A DNA stretch of 57,715 nucleotides. Source: Oscillospiraceae bacterium. Its GTDB lineage: Bacteria > Bacillota > Clostridia > Oscillospirales > CAG-272. The translations under genes and the position numbers were made by a program. The notes beneath the pieces were generated by a model. That model did not search any database. It was not told the DNA's origin and saw nothing but the letters and a program-made list of their open reading frames with translations. Shown one piece after another: positions 24,407 through 32,879 of this stretch; positions within the stretch are counted from its first letter, which is position 1; each line of letters opens with the position of its first letter. The stretch lies in assembly GCA_015064255.1 (NCBI GenBank), contig SVSP01000015.1, positions 1 to 57,715 of the forward strand, given 5' to 3'.

Positions 24407-26241
24407 ACCGTCACCTCCTCTACATCAGCATAGATATCTGCTTGCTTATGCCACATGTCAGCATATTTTCCGTTCATAGAAAGGAGCTCGCTATGTGTGC
24501 CTTGTTCGATAATCTTACCGTTTTCAAACATATACACGCGGTCTGCCATTGTTGCACTTGAAAGTCTGTGCGAAACAAAAATAACCGTTTTGCCTTCGCA
24601 AGCTTCAAACATATTGCGGTACATTTCCTGCTCGGCAATCGGATCGAGAGCAGAAGTAGGCTCATCCATAATAACGATCTCTTGCTTTCTCGCAAATATT
24701 CTTGCGATAGAAATCTTCTGCGCCTCACCACCCGAGAACATCGCACCTTTATTATCAAACTCTCTTGTTACGTTCGAATCAACACCGTTTGAAAGAGTTT
24801 CAACCTTTCTGTAAATACCAGCTCTTTCGAGGGCATCCTTAACAACCGCTCTATCTTCGTCAGTAATATCACCACGAAGCATTACGTTCTCTGCAACCGT
24901 TGTAGCAAAAAGACGATAGTCTTGGAATACCGTTCCAAACAGATTTCGATACGAAGAAAGACGATAGTTCTTTATGTTTTCACCATTCAGAAGTATCTCA
25001 CCCTCGCTCGGGTCGTAAAGTCGTTGCAAAAGCTTGATAAGAGTTGTCTTACCCGCACCGTTATGTCCGACGATAGCAATCTTTTCGCCAACATTCACTG
25101 TCAAATTAATATTTGACAATGCAGGGGTCTTCTGACCTTCATATTCAAAGGTCATATTCTTCAGCTCAAGCTTTTCAAAAGAGGAAACGGTAGGTGCATT
25201 TTCATCCTCTGCAATACGTACCTCATACTCCAAGAAAGCACGAAGGTTATCAACATAAAGCGAGTTTTCGTCGAGTTTGAAGAAAACATCACCCATATAA
25301 TTAACACTACTCGCTATATTGGAGATAGAGTGGATGACAACGAAACAGTCGCCAATAAGAATATTTTTTGCGACCATAGTCTTATACGCCGCAAGTATAA
25401 TTGATCCCGAATATACTACGACGTCAAAAGCAAAGTCAAACAAATATCGGAAAAACATAATTTTATATCCGTATTTATCGACGATATCCTTCATTTCTGA
25501 AATGCTTGAGTGCATACGCTTATACATTACTTTCCACATTTCCGTAAGACGCATTTCCTTAGAAAAATCTCTCAGATAAAAGGTACGGCGTACATAGTCA
25601 CGCTGTCTTGCCACTTCTTTGTTTCGCATATTGTAGTCGTATCTAATACGATTACGTTTCTTTCCAACGAGAAGTGTGCACAGAAGGGGTAAAAATGCGA
25701 GCACTATGAATATGGGATCAATAGTAATAATCAGAGTGCCTACTGCAACAACGTTAATAGTGATCCAAATAACGTCGAGAATATTATTCATAACTGTATA
25801 GGCTCTGCTTGTAGCTTCGCTCGTCGCCTTTACATATGTATCGTAAAATGCCGAACTTTCAAAACAAGCAAGATCTACTTCAGACGCTTTCTTTTGAAGC
25901 AGGTTTTGAATGTAGGCTTCCACTTTAGGATATTTCAGTTCAAAATAACAACTTGATATGCTTCTGAAAAGCATATACAAAACAGAATACCCAAACATAC
26001 AGCCAAGTGTTATCAAAATATTTTTTAACGCTTCACCCTCTTGCAGTGCATTTAGGGCATATTGATACAGATATGTATTCAGCAAAAACGAATTAACCGC
26101 ACCAAGTACAGCAGAGATCAAATACAATATCAACACTCCGGGACAAGCTTTGATGATCAGACCAAGCATATAGCCATTGTTATTAAACGTTCGCTTCCAA
26201 TTCGTACGTTTATTCTTTGTTTTTTCTTTTCCTTTTTTCAT
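24403..26241 (-). CDS. ABC exporter, fused membrane and ATPase domains (first subunit)
   Basis: 612 residues. A basic N-terminus, membrane domain to ~350, then Walker A 'GHNGAGKTTLIKLL', signature 'FSGGEAQKISIARIF', Walker B 'EIVIMDEPTSALDP', H-loop 'VSHRLSSATMADR'. Both signature and Walker B look competent. It is the first gene of a two-gene operon. GAGAGGAAG lies before the ATG. A weak promoter (TGTGATATAAT) lies 40-60 bases upstream. A structured RNA with its own promoter and terminator lies just before that. A third relative of the same family is at 55739. Confidence 0.88.
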   Translation of the reverse strand: MKKGKEKTKNKRTNWKRTFNNNGYMLGLIIKACPGVLILYLISAVLGAVNSFLLNTYLYQYALNALQEGEALKNILITLGCMFGYSVLYMLFRSISSCYFELKYPKVEAYIQNLLQKKASEVDLACFESSAFYDTYVKATSEATSRAYTVMNNILDVIWITINVVAVGTLIITIDPIFIVLAFLPLLCTLLVGKKRNRIRYDYNMRNKEVARQRDYVRRTFYLRDFSKEMRLTEMWKVMYKRMHSSISEMKDIVDKYGYKIMFFRYLFDFAFDVVVYSGSIILAAYKTMVAKNILIGDCFVVIHSISNIASSVNYMGDVFFKLDENSLYVDNLRAFLEYEVRIAEDENAPTVSSFEKLELKNMTFEYEGQKTPALSNINLTVNVGEKIAIVGHNGAGKTTLIKLLQRLYDPSEGEILLNGENIKNYRLSSYRNLFGTVFQDYRLFATTVAENVMLRGDITDEDRAVVKDALERAGIYRKVETLSNGVDSNVTREFDNKGAMFSGGEAQKISIARIFARKQEIVIMDEPTSALDPIAEQEMYRNMFEACEGKTVIFVSHRLSSATMADRVYMFENGKIIEQGTHSELLSMNGKYADMWHKQADIYADVEEVTV

Positions 26242-26283
26242 CGGCTTCCTCTCACAAAAACGAATAACATCTTTTGTAACATC

Positions 26284-26289
26284 ATTATA
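26284..26289 (-). promoter_or_regulatory. -10 box for the ABC operon
   Basis: Minus strand TGTGATATAAT is a good extended -10. No clear -35 17 bases upstream. Confidence 0.5.
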
Positions 26290-26351
26290 TCACAAATTCA
26301 GCAAAAGTAAATAGATAACCAGCACATTTTTAAAGTCAATCAAATCAAGCA

Positions 26352-26573
26352 AAACAAAAAAGTGCACCAACCGGAGTCAGTGCACCGAAAAGCGCAAACT
26401 CCGATTGCTGCGAAACAAACTTAATAGCACGTAGAATACCCAACGAGCATACTAAATGGAATTTGCGTTTTTACCAAATTCTAAAAGTATACTCGCCTAA
26501 AAATGGGTGTAGTAATCCTAAGGAAAGAAAATTTTTAAATTTTCAGTAATCGTATTATTAAGTTTGTTTCGCG
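26352..26573 (-). ncRNA. Structured noncoding RNA of about 215 nt
   Basis: A promoter (26579-26607) would start the RNA at ~26572. Its first 17 bases GCGAAACAAACTTAATA pair perfectly with TATTAAGTTTGTTTCGC (plus positions 26410-26426). Inside are a GAAAAUUU hairpin and a long rod: CACCCA with UGGGU, GCGAGUAUACU with AGUAUGCUCGU, GAAUUUG with CAAAUUC. After the closing stem comes GUGCAC/GUGCAC with a T-run (26352-26386), and an alternative CGGAGU/ACUCCG pairing that would disrupt it. A rod closed by its own 5' end recalls 6S RNA, but I cannot assign a family. It could alternatively be an attenuating leader of the ABC operon. Confidence 0.6.
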
Positions 26574-26578
26574 CTACA

Positions 26579-26607
26579 ATTATAACATAGTTTTATCCAT
26601 TTATCAA
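26579..26607 (-). promoter_or_regulatory. Promoter of the structured RNA
   Basis: Minus strand TTGATA, exactly 17 bases, TATAAT, the strongest promoter match in the region. The predicted start coincides with the first base of the closing stem. Confidence 0.8.
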
Positions 26608-26735
26608 TTAAACAAACCAGAATTCAAGAAAAACATTTCATAGTTTTTCAAAAAAACTTACAAGACGCAACAAGCACGTATTACCGGTCTTCATAAAATT
26701 TTAATTGTCACAATCTTTTACAGCTGCACCCCTAA

Positions 26736-26776
26736 TATTATACCGCCCACAATTCTTATCTGCAGGTGGTATAATA
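26736..26776. repeat. Inverted repeat
   Basis: TATTATACCGCC and GGTGGTATAATA pair with one wobble around an ~17-base loop, without a T-run. The remaining DNA between 26608 and 26896 has no gene. Part of it (26815-26902) duplicates the 19741-19830 promoter region. Confidence 0.55.
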
Positions 26777-26896
26777 CATTCAGTTTATAATACTTTGTTT
26801 GTTGCCATGCCAAACAAAACGCGTCAATACTTTTGTCAGAACATTCTTTTGTAGCTATATACAAATTGAAATAATAGATTTTGTACACCTTAACAA

Positions 26897-26925
26897 TTGA
26901 CATCTTTTACAATGTATGATATTAT
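26897..26925 (+). promoter_or_regulatory. Promoter of the leader 3 unit
   Basis: TTGACA, 17 bases, TATTAT with TGA before it, nearly the same as at 19823-19851. Confidence 0.78.
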
Positions 26926-26955
26926 ATTCTTGGAAAACGTTAAGGAGGTGTAAAT

Positions 26956-27054
26956 ATGAAACGTGCAAATAAGATAATTATTTATTGCGGTGTTATTACA
27001 TCTGTCTTTGTAAAAAAGAGGTGTCCACTCAAAATCAGCAGACAGAGCACATAA
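26956..27054 (+). CDS. 32-residue leader peptide 3
   Basis: TAAGGAGGTGTAAAT precedes the ATG. The peptide ends 'R-C-P-L-K-I-S-R-Q-S-T', matching the pattern of leaders 1 and 2. The TAA stop is inside the 5' arm of the hairpin at 27046-27084. The gene for the giant secreted protein starts 54 bases after the hairpin. Confidence 0.7.
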   Translation: MKRANKIIIYCGVITSVFVKKRCPLKISRQST

Positions 27055-27084
27055 ACCGCAAAGAGTAAGATCGGTTTATGTGCT
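27046..27084 (+). terminator. Leader terminator 3
   Basis: AGCACATAAACCG pairs with CGGTTTATGTGCT, then TGTTTTATTC. The 5' arm GCACATAAACC is identical to that of leader 1 and contains the leader's TAA. Confidence 0.85.
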
Positions 27085-27137
27085 TGTTTTATTCTTACTC
27101 AAAATATATATTATTAAAATTAATGGAGGATACCTCG

Positions 27138-30100
27138 ATGAAAAAACACATTCGATTTACAGCCTTTTTTCTTGCGATGGTTATGATACTGTCGCTATTC
27201 ACCGGAATGGCATCCGCCGAAGAAGGTGAAGCAGAGAGCGAAACAAATTTACAAACCCAAACAAATGAAACCGACAACACATTAACTTTGCAGCCGATAA
27301 CGGCAGAAGACTATGAAAGCTTTTCCATTCGCAAAGCACCGGATATTATAAGTGCGGCAGAGATAGCTGAAAACGGCTACATCGGCAGAGTAGCGAGTCA
27401 AGAAAAGGACCTCTACACTCTCGTTTTTAAAAACAGCAACGGAAGCTACACCAAAAAGATATACAGCCACCCGGTAAAGTACGTTGACGACACCGGCGTT
27501 GTAAGAGACATTTCTCTCGAACTCGGGCAAAACAAAGACGGAAGCTTTTCTACAGCAAGCCATGAGATAGTAACAACCTTCAAAAAGAACCCTGTTAACG
27601 GCATAACCATTGATTATAAAGATGTTTCTATCAGAATGGTACCTGCTCTCACAGGAAATAAAGCTCCTGCAGCGACCATATCCTCCGATAACAAGAAAAT
27701 AACGTATAATCTTGATAGCACAACAGCTTACGTTTACGAGCTTACGTATGCAGGATACAAGGAAGACATTGTTGTAAAGAAATACACAGGTCAGACCGAA
27801 TATACGTTTAAGCTCTTCACCAACGGACTTACTCTTGAAAAGATAAACGAAACCTATTGCCTTACCGATTCAAACGGAGAAGTAAAGGCAACGATCGGTG
27901 ACGTTATAATATTCACGGCAGACGAAAGAAACAACACCTTCGGCAGTATGACATATGAAACAGTCCGTCAGAATCAAGAATATATTATTACTATTCACGT
28001 CGATGCGGACTACCTCAAAGACCCCAACACCGTTTATCCCATACGTATAGACCCGACGATCGAAATAAAATACGCTAACAACGGTGCCGGTGCTATTGAA
28101 GACGTTACTTTGAACAGCAATGCCGGCTCGGACGGATCTTCTACATCCCTTCTCATTGGTAAGAGAAACACTTACGGTATATCCAGAGTGCTTCTGAAGG
28201 TTCCTGCGCTGACATTCGATGCAATTCCTTATGCAGCGTCCATAACAAGTGCTACAATCGCAATACGCGACATTATGTGTCAAAGCAGTTCTCTTGACAT
28301 ATACTGTCATAAGTTTCTTGGCGGAACGTGGACCGAATCCACCGCAAGCTGGTCAAGCGTAAATCCCAATAATTACGGTTCGTATTTGGATATGTATACG
28401 GTTTCATATTCGAACGGTGTAGCACAGCCGACAGACCACAGTTACGCTTTTGACATAACCTCACTGGTAAGAGAGTGGTACTCAAGCTCGTCTGCGCAGA
28501 ATATGGGAGTTATTTTCAAAGCCGCAGACGAGGTCGAGAACGCTACTGCTCACAACCACAAGACGTTCGGTTCGTACAGCAGCAACTATCGTCCTGTTTT
28601 CACACTGGTGTACGATATGTACACATCAATAACGATCCATCCTGTAAGCATTACTTTGAACGAAGGCGAAACAGCACAGATTTCTGCAAGCTCGAGCCTG
28701 CCTGATGCAACCGTATCCTGGACATCATCCAATTCTGCTGTTGCAACGTATAATGCCTCTACAGGACGCGTTACAGCTCTTAAAGCAGGAACTGCAACCA
28801 TCACAGCAACTGCACGTACAGGCGACGGATTGACTTATACGGCTTCGTGTGCGGTCACGGTATATCTTCCCGATGGCGTATACTATATTCAAAATGTAAA
28901 TTCAGATATGTATTTACACGTTGAAGAAGGCGGAGTTGATAATTACACAAATGTAATTCAATATATGAAGTATGCTAATTCTGTAATTGAAGCATACAAA
29001 GTACGTCAAATGTGGAAAATATATCATCTTGGAAATGGAATATATAGTATCCGACCAATGAACAAACTAAATATGGGTTTGGATGTTTCAAACTATAACG
29101 TGGACATTTACAATATAGGAACTACTGATACAACGTCCGGTGTAATTCAGGATGCTAAATGGACAATTAGATGGTATTCTACAGGATATGTCTTTAGAAA
29201 CAATAACTCAGATAGCAAAGTTATGCAAGTAGAAAATTCTTCTACCGAAATGTTGGCTTCTGTAAAGGCTGGAACTTACTCATCTTCATCCTTAAATTGT
29301 AGATGGACATTGACACAAGTAAGTAATCCGCCAACAGGTGTTACGTTGTACGACACACAAAACAAAGAAGTAATAACTGATGTTCCTACAAAGTATATTA
29401 ATGTTGGCGAATCAAAAACATTAGCCAATTTGAAATTGAGTGCATCGGCATATTCCGGAAGCTCGATTTCTCAGACACTAACATGGTCTTCAAACAAACC
29501 TTCCGTTTTGACTGTAAATAGCTCTACAGGAGAAATAACAGGTGTATCTGCAGGTAAAGCTACTGTTACCGGAACAAAGTATGGAGAGGAAGTTTCATTT
29601 GATGTATGTGTCGGATATCCGGATTTCTTCGAGTCTATGATAGATGACGGATTGTTTACTGCCGACACCTTAGACAATACCGATGACGGTCTCTTTATTA
29701 GCTTGGTTCCTATTTCAACTATCTTGAATGCGAATGGGATTTACGAATTGCCCGACAAAGCTGACAACACTTCGTTTACAAATGTATTAGCTTTTTACGA
29801 TGATTGGTATATATTCTCTGTTGTAAATAGTACAACAACAAAATATGGACTCTATAAAATGAGAGAACAAGAAAGTGATGAAAAGGATAATGCAGATAAT
29901 ACCGTAGCAGACGGAGACGATCCAGGCGTATCAATTTCCTTTATTGAGTTTGATATATCAGCCTTGAAAAACATATTTAACGGTGCTCCCACATCATCAG
30001 CCCTATATAATTTATATTCTTGTTTAGACGAAGTAATTCGTCCGCCAGTCAAAGGGTTTAGCGGAGACGGATTTGGATTCAATTTGCATGACACAGACAT

Positions 30101-30677
30101 TACAGAATACTTTTCTGACACCAATTCAGACGGGGCATACTTAATAGCCGAAAAATACATTACATTCATTATTGAAAACGAATGTAACGAAGATGGTATA
30201 ATTGATATGCCCAACGCATATACCTTAATTTTAGAAGATATCGATTTTTATCTAAACGAACTAACAGGAGTAAATCTATACGACGATTATGTAGTTTATT
30301 GTTCAAACCAATTGCACCGACTTCGAAGAATTCCTAATGCCTTAAATTCCATTAATCTCGAAGCCGAAAGGAATATTTTTGATTCTACGAATAAAACTCT
30401 CACTATTCTTAACAAGAACAATCCAACATCTTGTGAAAAACGCGCTATACTAGTTTCTTTTGCAGGCAACGCTACATTTAACTCGTTTGCTGCAGAAGTA
30501 GAATTTCACGCAGATGAACTTGATACATTGATGAGCCTTCTGCTTGACTGGTATGAGGCTGCCATTAAGGCAGATATGAGTATTGCCGAAGGTAGCAACA
30601 ATGATTTTTTTGATAAATATTATGATCTCGAGAGTGATATCGTACAAGCCCAAGCAAACGCACATGGCGAACAATAG
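27138..30677 (+). CDS. Giant secreted multidomain protein (DNRLRE, Ig-like, lectin-like, unknown C-terminal domain)
   Basis: 1179 residues from the ATG at 27138 (GGAGG upstream). Signal peptide 'AFFLAMVMILSLFTGMASA'. An N-terminal domain of ~270 residues is shared with Rhs-type proteins ('LYTLVFKNSNGSYTKKIYSH'). Then a DNRLRE domain ('TSLLIGKRNTYGISRVLLKV'), a BIG2 domain ('ISASSSLPDATVSWTSSNSA'), a ricin-like segment ('GVYYIQNVNSDMYLHVEEGG'), a second BIG2 ('LTWSSNKPSVLTVNSSTGEI') and ~330 C-terminal residues I do not recognise. It has the scaffold of an Rhs protein with the YD shell replaced by Ig/lectin modules. The C-terminal part may be an effector. A small membrane protein follows. Confidence 0.82.
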   Translation: MKKHIRFTAFFLAMVMILSLFTGMASAEEGEAESETNLQTQTNETDNTLTLQPITAEDYESFSIRKAPDIISAAEIAENGYIGRVASQEKDLYTLVFKNSNGSYTKKIYSHPVKYVDDTGVVRDISLELGQNKDGSFSTASHEIVTTFKKNPVNGITIDYKDVSIRMVPALTGNKAPAATISSDNKKITYNLDSTTAYVYELTYAGYKEDIVVKKYTGQTEYTFKLFTNGLTLEKINETYCLTDSNGEVKATIGDVIIFTADERNNTFGSMTYETVRQNQEYIITIHVDADYLKDPNTVYPIRIDPTIEIKYANNGAGAIEDVTLNSNAGSDGSSTSLLIGKRNTYGISRVLLKVPALTFDAIPYAASITSATIAIRDIMCQSSSLDIYCHKFLGGTWTESTASWSSVNPNNYGSYLDMYTVSYSNGVAQPTDHSYAFDITSLVREWYSSSSAQNMGVIFKAADEVENATAHNHKTFGSYSSNYRPVFTLVYDMYTSITIHPVSITLNEGETAQISASSSLPDATVSWTSSNSAVATYNASTGRVTALKAGTATITATARTGDGLTYTASCAVTVYLPDGVYYIQNVNSDMYLHVEEGGVDNYTNVIQYMKYANSVIEAYKVRQMWKIYHLGNGIYSIRPMNKLNMGLDVSNYNVDIYNIGTTDTTSGVIQDAKWTIRWYSTGYVFRNNNSDSKVMQVENSSTEMLASVKAGTYSSSSLNCRWTLTQVSNPPTGVTLYDTQNKEVITDVPTKYINVGESKTLANLKLSASAYSGSSISQTLTWSSNKPSVLTVNSSTGEITGVSAGKATVTGTKYGEEVSFDVCVGYPDFFESMIDDGLFTADTLDNTDDGLFISLVPISTILNANGIYELPDKADNTSFTNVLAFYDDWYIFSVVNSTTTKYGLYKMREQESDEKDNADNTVADGDDPGVSISFIEFDISALKNIFNGAPTSSALYNLYSCLDEVIRPPVKGFSGDGFGFNLHDTDITEYFSDTNSDGAYLIAEKYITFIIENECNEDGIIDMPNAYTLILEDIDFYLNELTGVNLYDDYVVYCSNQLHRLRRIPNALNSINLEAERNIFDSTNKTLTILNKNNPTSCEKRAILVSFAGNATFNSFAAEVEFHADELDTLMSLLLDWYEAAIKADMSIAEGSNNDFFDKYYDLESDIVQAQANAHGEQ

Positions 30678-30689
30678 GAGAAAGTAATT

Positions 30690-31052
30690 ATGAAACTAAC
30701 GAAACGTATATTAGTAAAAATAGGTGTATCAATACTATTATTAATAGCAACCCTACTTTTGATTATAGTAATTTGGGCGTATGCTGGTGGCTATTTACCA
30801 AACTACGACGAAGAGTGGATAGTCGGCAAAACACAGAAACAAATTGAAAGAAGATACGGAAAGTTCGATGAATTCCATGAACTTAGCACGGACAATGGCG
30901 AAATATATTATTTAGCCATTTATTATCAAACACGAACTAAACCTGAGCCAGGTCCGTTTGCTGGCATAAGTTATGGCAGGAATTTTCATATAACTTTTAA
31001 CGAGGGAGGGATAGCAACTTCGGCTCGATCTGTTTCGCTAGATCCCGGTTGA
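30690..31052 (+). CDS. Small membrane-anchored protein, candidate partner of the giant protein
   Basis: 120 residues. One N-terminal membrane segment ('VKIGVSILLLIATLLLIIVIWAYAGGY') and a small exported domain ('DEEWIVGKTQKQIERRYGKF'). I have seen this type after Rhs-like genes in gut Clostridia, without known function. It starts 12 bases after the giant gene, with AGGAG upstream. Position suggests an immunity or anchoring partner. A partial second copy of its 3' end follows directly. Confidence 0.65.
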   Translation: MKLTKRILVKIGVSILLLIATLLLIIVIWAYAGGYLPNYDEEWIVGKTQKQIERRYGKFDEFHELSTDNGEIYYLAIYYQTRTKPEPGPFAGISYGRNFHITFNEGGIATSARSVSLDPG

Positions 31053-31054
31053 TA

Positions 31055-31147
31055 ACACGAAAACATATTAGAGAGTTTCAAATTCGATTTGACGAAAACG
31101 GTATTGCGTATCGAGCTGAAAAAGAAAGAATTGATCTTACTGACTAA
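31055..31147 (+). pseudogene. 3' fragment of a paralogue of the 30690 gene
   Basis: The reading 'IREFQIRFDENGIAYRAEKE' and so on up to TAA at 31145 parallels the end of the 120-residue protein ('FHITFNEGGIATSARSV'). No start codon precedes it. It is the tail of a lost second copy. Confidence 0.6.
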
Positions 31148-31173
31148 GATTGATGATTAATATCCCAAGCATA

Positions 31174-31208
31174 ATCCCACCGCTTCAAAAAGAAGCGGTG
31201 GGACTCTT
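31174..31208 (+). terminator. Intrinsic terminator
   Basis: CCCACCGCTTC, AAAAA loop, GAAGCGGTGGG, then CTCTTT. Ends the 27138-31052 unit. Confidence 0.8.
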
Positions 31209-31220
31209 TAAATTCATGCA

Positions 31221-31250
31221 AAAACCTCCGAGATAATTGTACCTCGGAGG
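31221..31250 (-). terminator. Intrinsic terminator of the 35094-31295 operon
   Basis: Minus strand CCTCCGAG pairs with CTCGGAGG, followed by TTTT. Confidence 0.8.
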
Positions 31251-31294
31251 AAAGGATGTATATTTAATTTACCTGTCTGCTCATTTTCACAAGA

Positions 31295-32863
31295 TCACAC
31301 TAAAATTACCGAAAAAATATGCGTACACGGACAATTTGGCAGTATGATTTTTTCAACGTTTATTCTGCTATCAAACCAAACCTGTTCCGTAAAAATATGG
31401 CAGTTTTCACATACAACTACGGCCACTCCGTCATTTCTTCGTCCGCACTTATCCGTGGTATAAACTACAGCCTCATCACTGCGCGGATGCGACGAATGGT
31501 CCGAAACTGTCACTTTGAAGCAGTGTTCCCTTCCGTTTTCGTCCACAATTTTCCAATAATCCGAATAATTACCGAATTCGCCGCAAGCGCATATGATCAT
31601 CCCCGAAACGTTTTTGGCTTCACAGGAGATCTCTTGTCCCAAACAGATTATATTATCATACTCTTTTTCAACATTTTCAAAGAGTGGAATTCTGATATCT
31701 TTAACTGCATATTCGCTTTTTACACTTTCATCGTCGGTCAGCAAAAACGATCTCTTTCCCGTAAAATCGGCTTTATATTTTGAACACAGATAATCAAACG
31801 CTTTATTATTCAAATATTGCGACAAATCAACGCTTTTCGCCTCTTTATTTTCGGGCACATTCGAAGACGACGTCAGATTCAAATATTCCGCGTTTGTCTT
31901 ATGGAATATCGTATCTGTTAAAAAGTGTTCCTCTTCGTTTGCTATAGATATAATTTTGTTTGATAAATGCTGTAAAAACGGCGCTCCCGGTTTTATCTTT
32001 TGTATATATGCTTTTGCAAACAAATTCTGAACGATTCTCCACGCAACCATAAAGCGACCGAATTCTATGCACTTCTCTTTTGTAATCATTCGCGATTTCG
32101 GTATCATATAGCAGAGAAACGCCAAATATTTACAGCGGGAATATACTACCCTTTGTATCGTTTTTGAGCAGGTAGAATCAAAGAAATTGTTTGCATTGAG
32201 GTCAGAAAAATCAAACTCCGTCGGTAATCTTTCGGCGAATTTTCTGATATTATCGAATGCATTTTGACTGTCTCGATTAATTGCGCGGTTTAAGTTAGAG
32301 ATCAGATATTCATCATCAATTTCGGGAAGGTCAAAAGCCTCAAATGAAAAGGTCACATAGTAACCACAGGCAACATCAATCAGATCAGCAGGAATCCACT
32401 CTTCTTTATCGAACCACGGATCGCAAACAAACAGTTTTCTGCTTTCTTCATCGACTCCGACAACCAAAACCATATGGTCGTTATGTATTTTTCCATTAAG
32501 TTTATCCCAAGGGCAATAAAAAGCATCAAAATGTATTGCCACCGGGCGTTTTTCCTTTAGCTCATCAAGTATGACACTATACAATTCTTCCGTATCGGTT
32601 TTATATTTATACACGTACGACAAACCCGAGCATCCATAAAGAAGCTCGGACAAATCGTCTTTAGTATCGATTTGCATATAATGCGCTTCATCTTTATCGC
32701 TCAATAAAAAAGAATAACTTGACGCAAACATAGGAAAATAGTCAAGCTTATACGCCGTGCACACAGTAGATATAATATCATCAAAACAACTTGGAACATG
32801 ATCTATTTGCTTTGAAAAAGGCGAATTATGTATATCAAGTCTGATCTTTAAATACTCTGTCAT
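31295..32863 (-). CDS. BtrH-like (butirosin H N-terminal) protein
   Basis: About 522 residues from the ATG at 32863 (GGAGG six bases upstream). The N-terminal ~230 residues have the papain-like pattern of the BtrH_N family: 'YGCSGLSYVYKY', 'RPVAIHFDAFYCPW', 'NDHMVLVVGVDEESRKLFVCDPWF'. These resemble C39-type fold enzymes that transfer acyl groups from carrier proteins. The C-terminal ~290 residues are unassigned, with a Cys-rich end. It is the last gene of a three-gene operon with an ACP-containing FkbH-like protein, so an acyl- or aminoacyl-transfer step in a natural-product pathway is likely. Confidence 0.7.
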   Translation of the reverse strand: MTEYLKIRLDIHNSPFSKQIDHVPSCFDDIISTVCTAYKLDYFPMFASSYSFLLSDKDEAHYMQIDTKDDLSELLYGCSGLSYVYKYKTDTEELYSVILDELKEKRPVAIHFDAFYCPWDKLNGKIHNDHMVLVVGVDEESRKLFVCDPWFDKEEWIPADLIDVACGYYVTFSFEAFDLPEIDDEYLISNLNRAINRDSQNAFDNIRKFAERLPTEFDFSDLNANNFFDSTCSKTIQRVVYSRCKYLAFLCYMIPKSRMITKEKCIEFGRFMVAWRIVQNLFAKAYIQKIKPGAPFLQHLSNKIISIANEEEHFLTDTIFHKTNAEYLNLTSSSNVPENKEAKSVDLSQYLNNKAFDYLCSKYKADFTGKRSFLLTDDESVKSEYAVKDIRIPLFENVEKEYDNIICLGQEISCEAKNVSGMIICACGEFGNYSDYWKIVDENGREHCFKVTVSDHSSHPRSDEAVVYTTDKCGRRNDGVAVVVCENCHIFTEQVWFDSRINVEKIILPNCPCTHIFSVILV

Positions 32864-32879
32864 CGATGACCTCCACATT

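Noticed and set aside
26352-26573. T-box or known riboswitch before the ABC operon
   Set aside because: No AGGGUGGNACCGCG-type T-box and no consensus of a riboswitch class I can recall. The ABC genes also have a closer -10.
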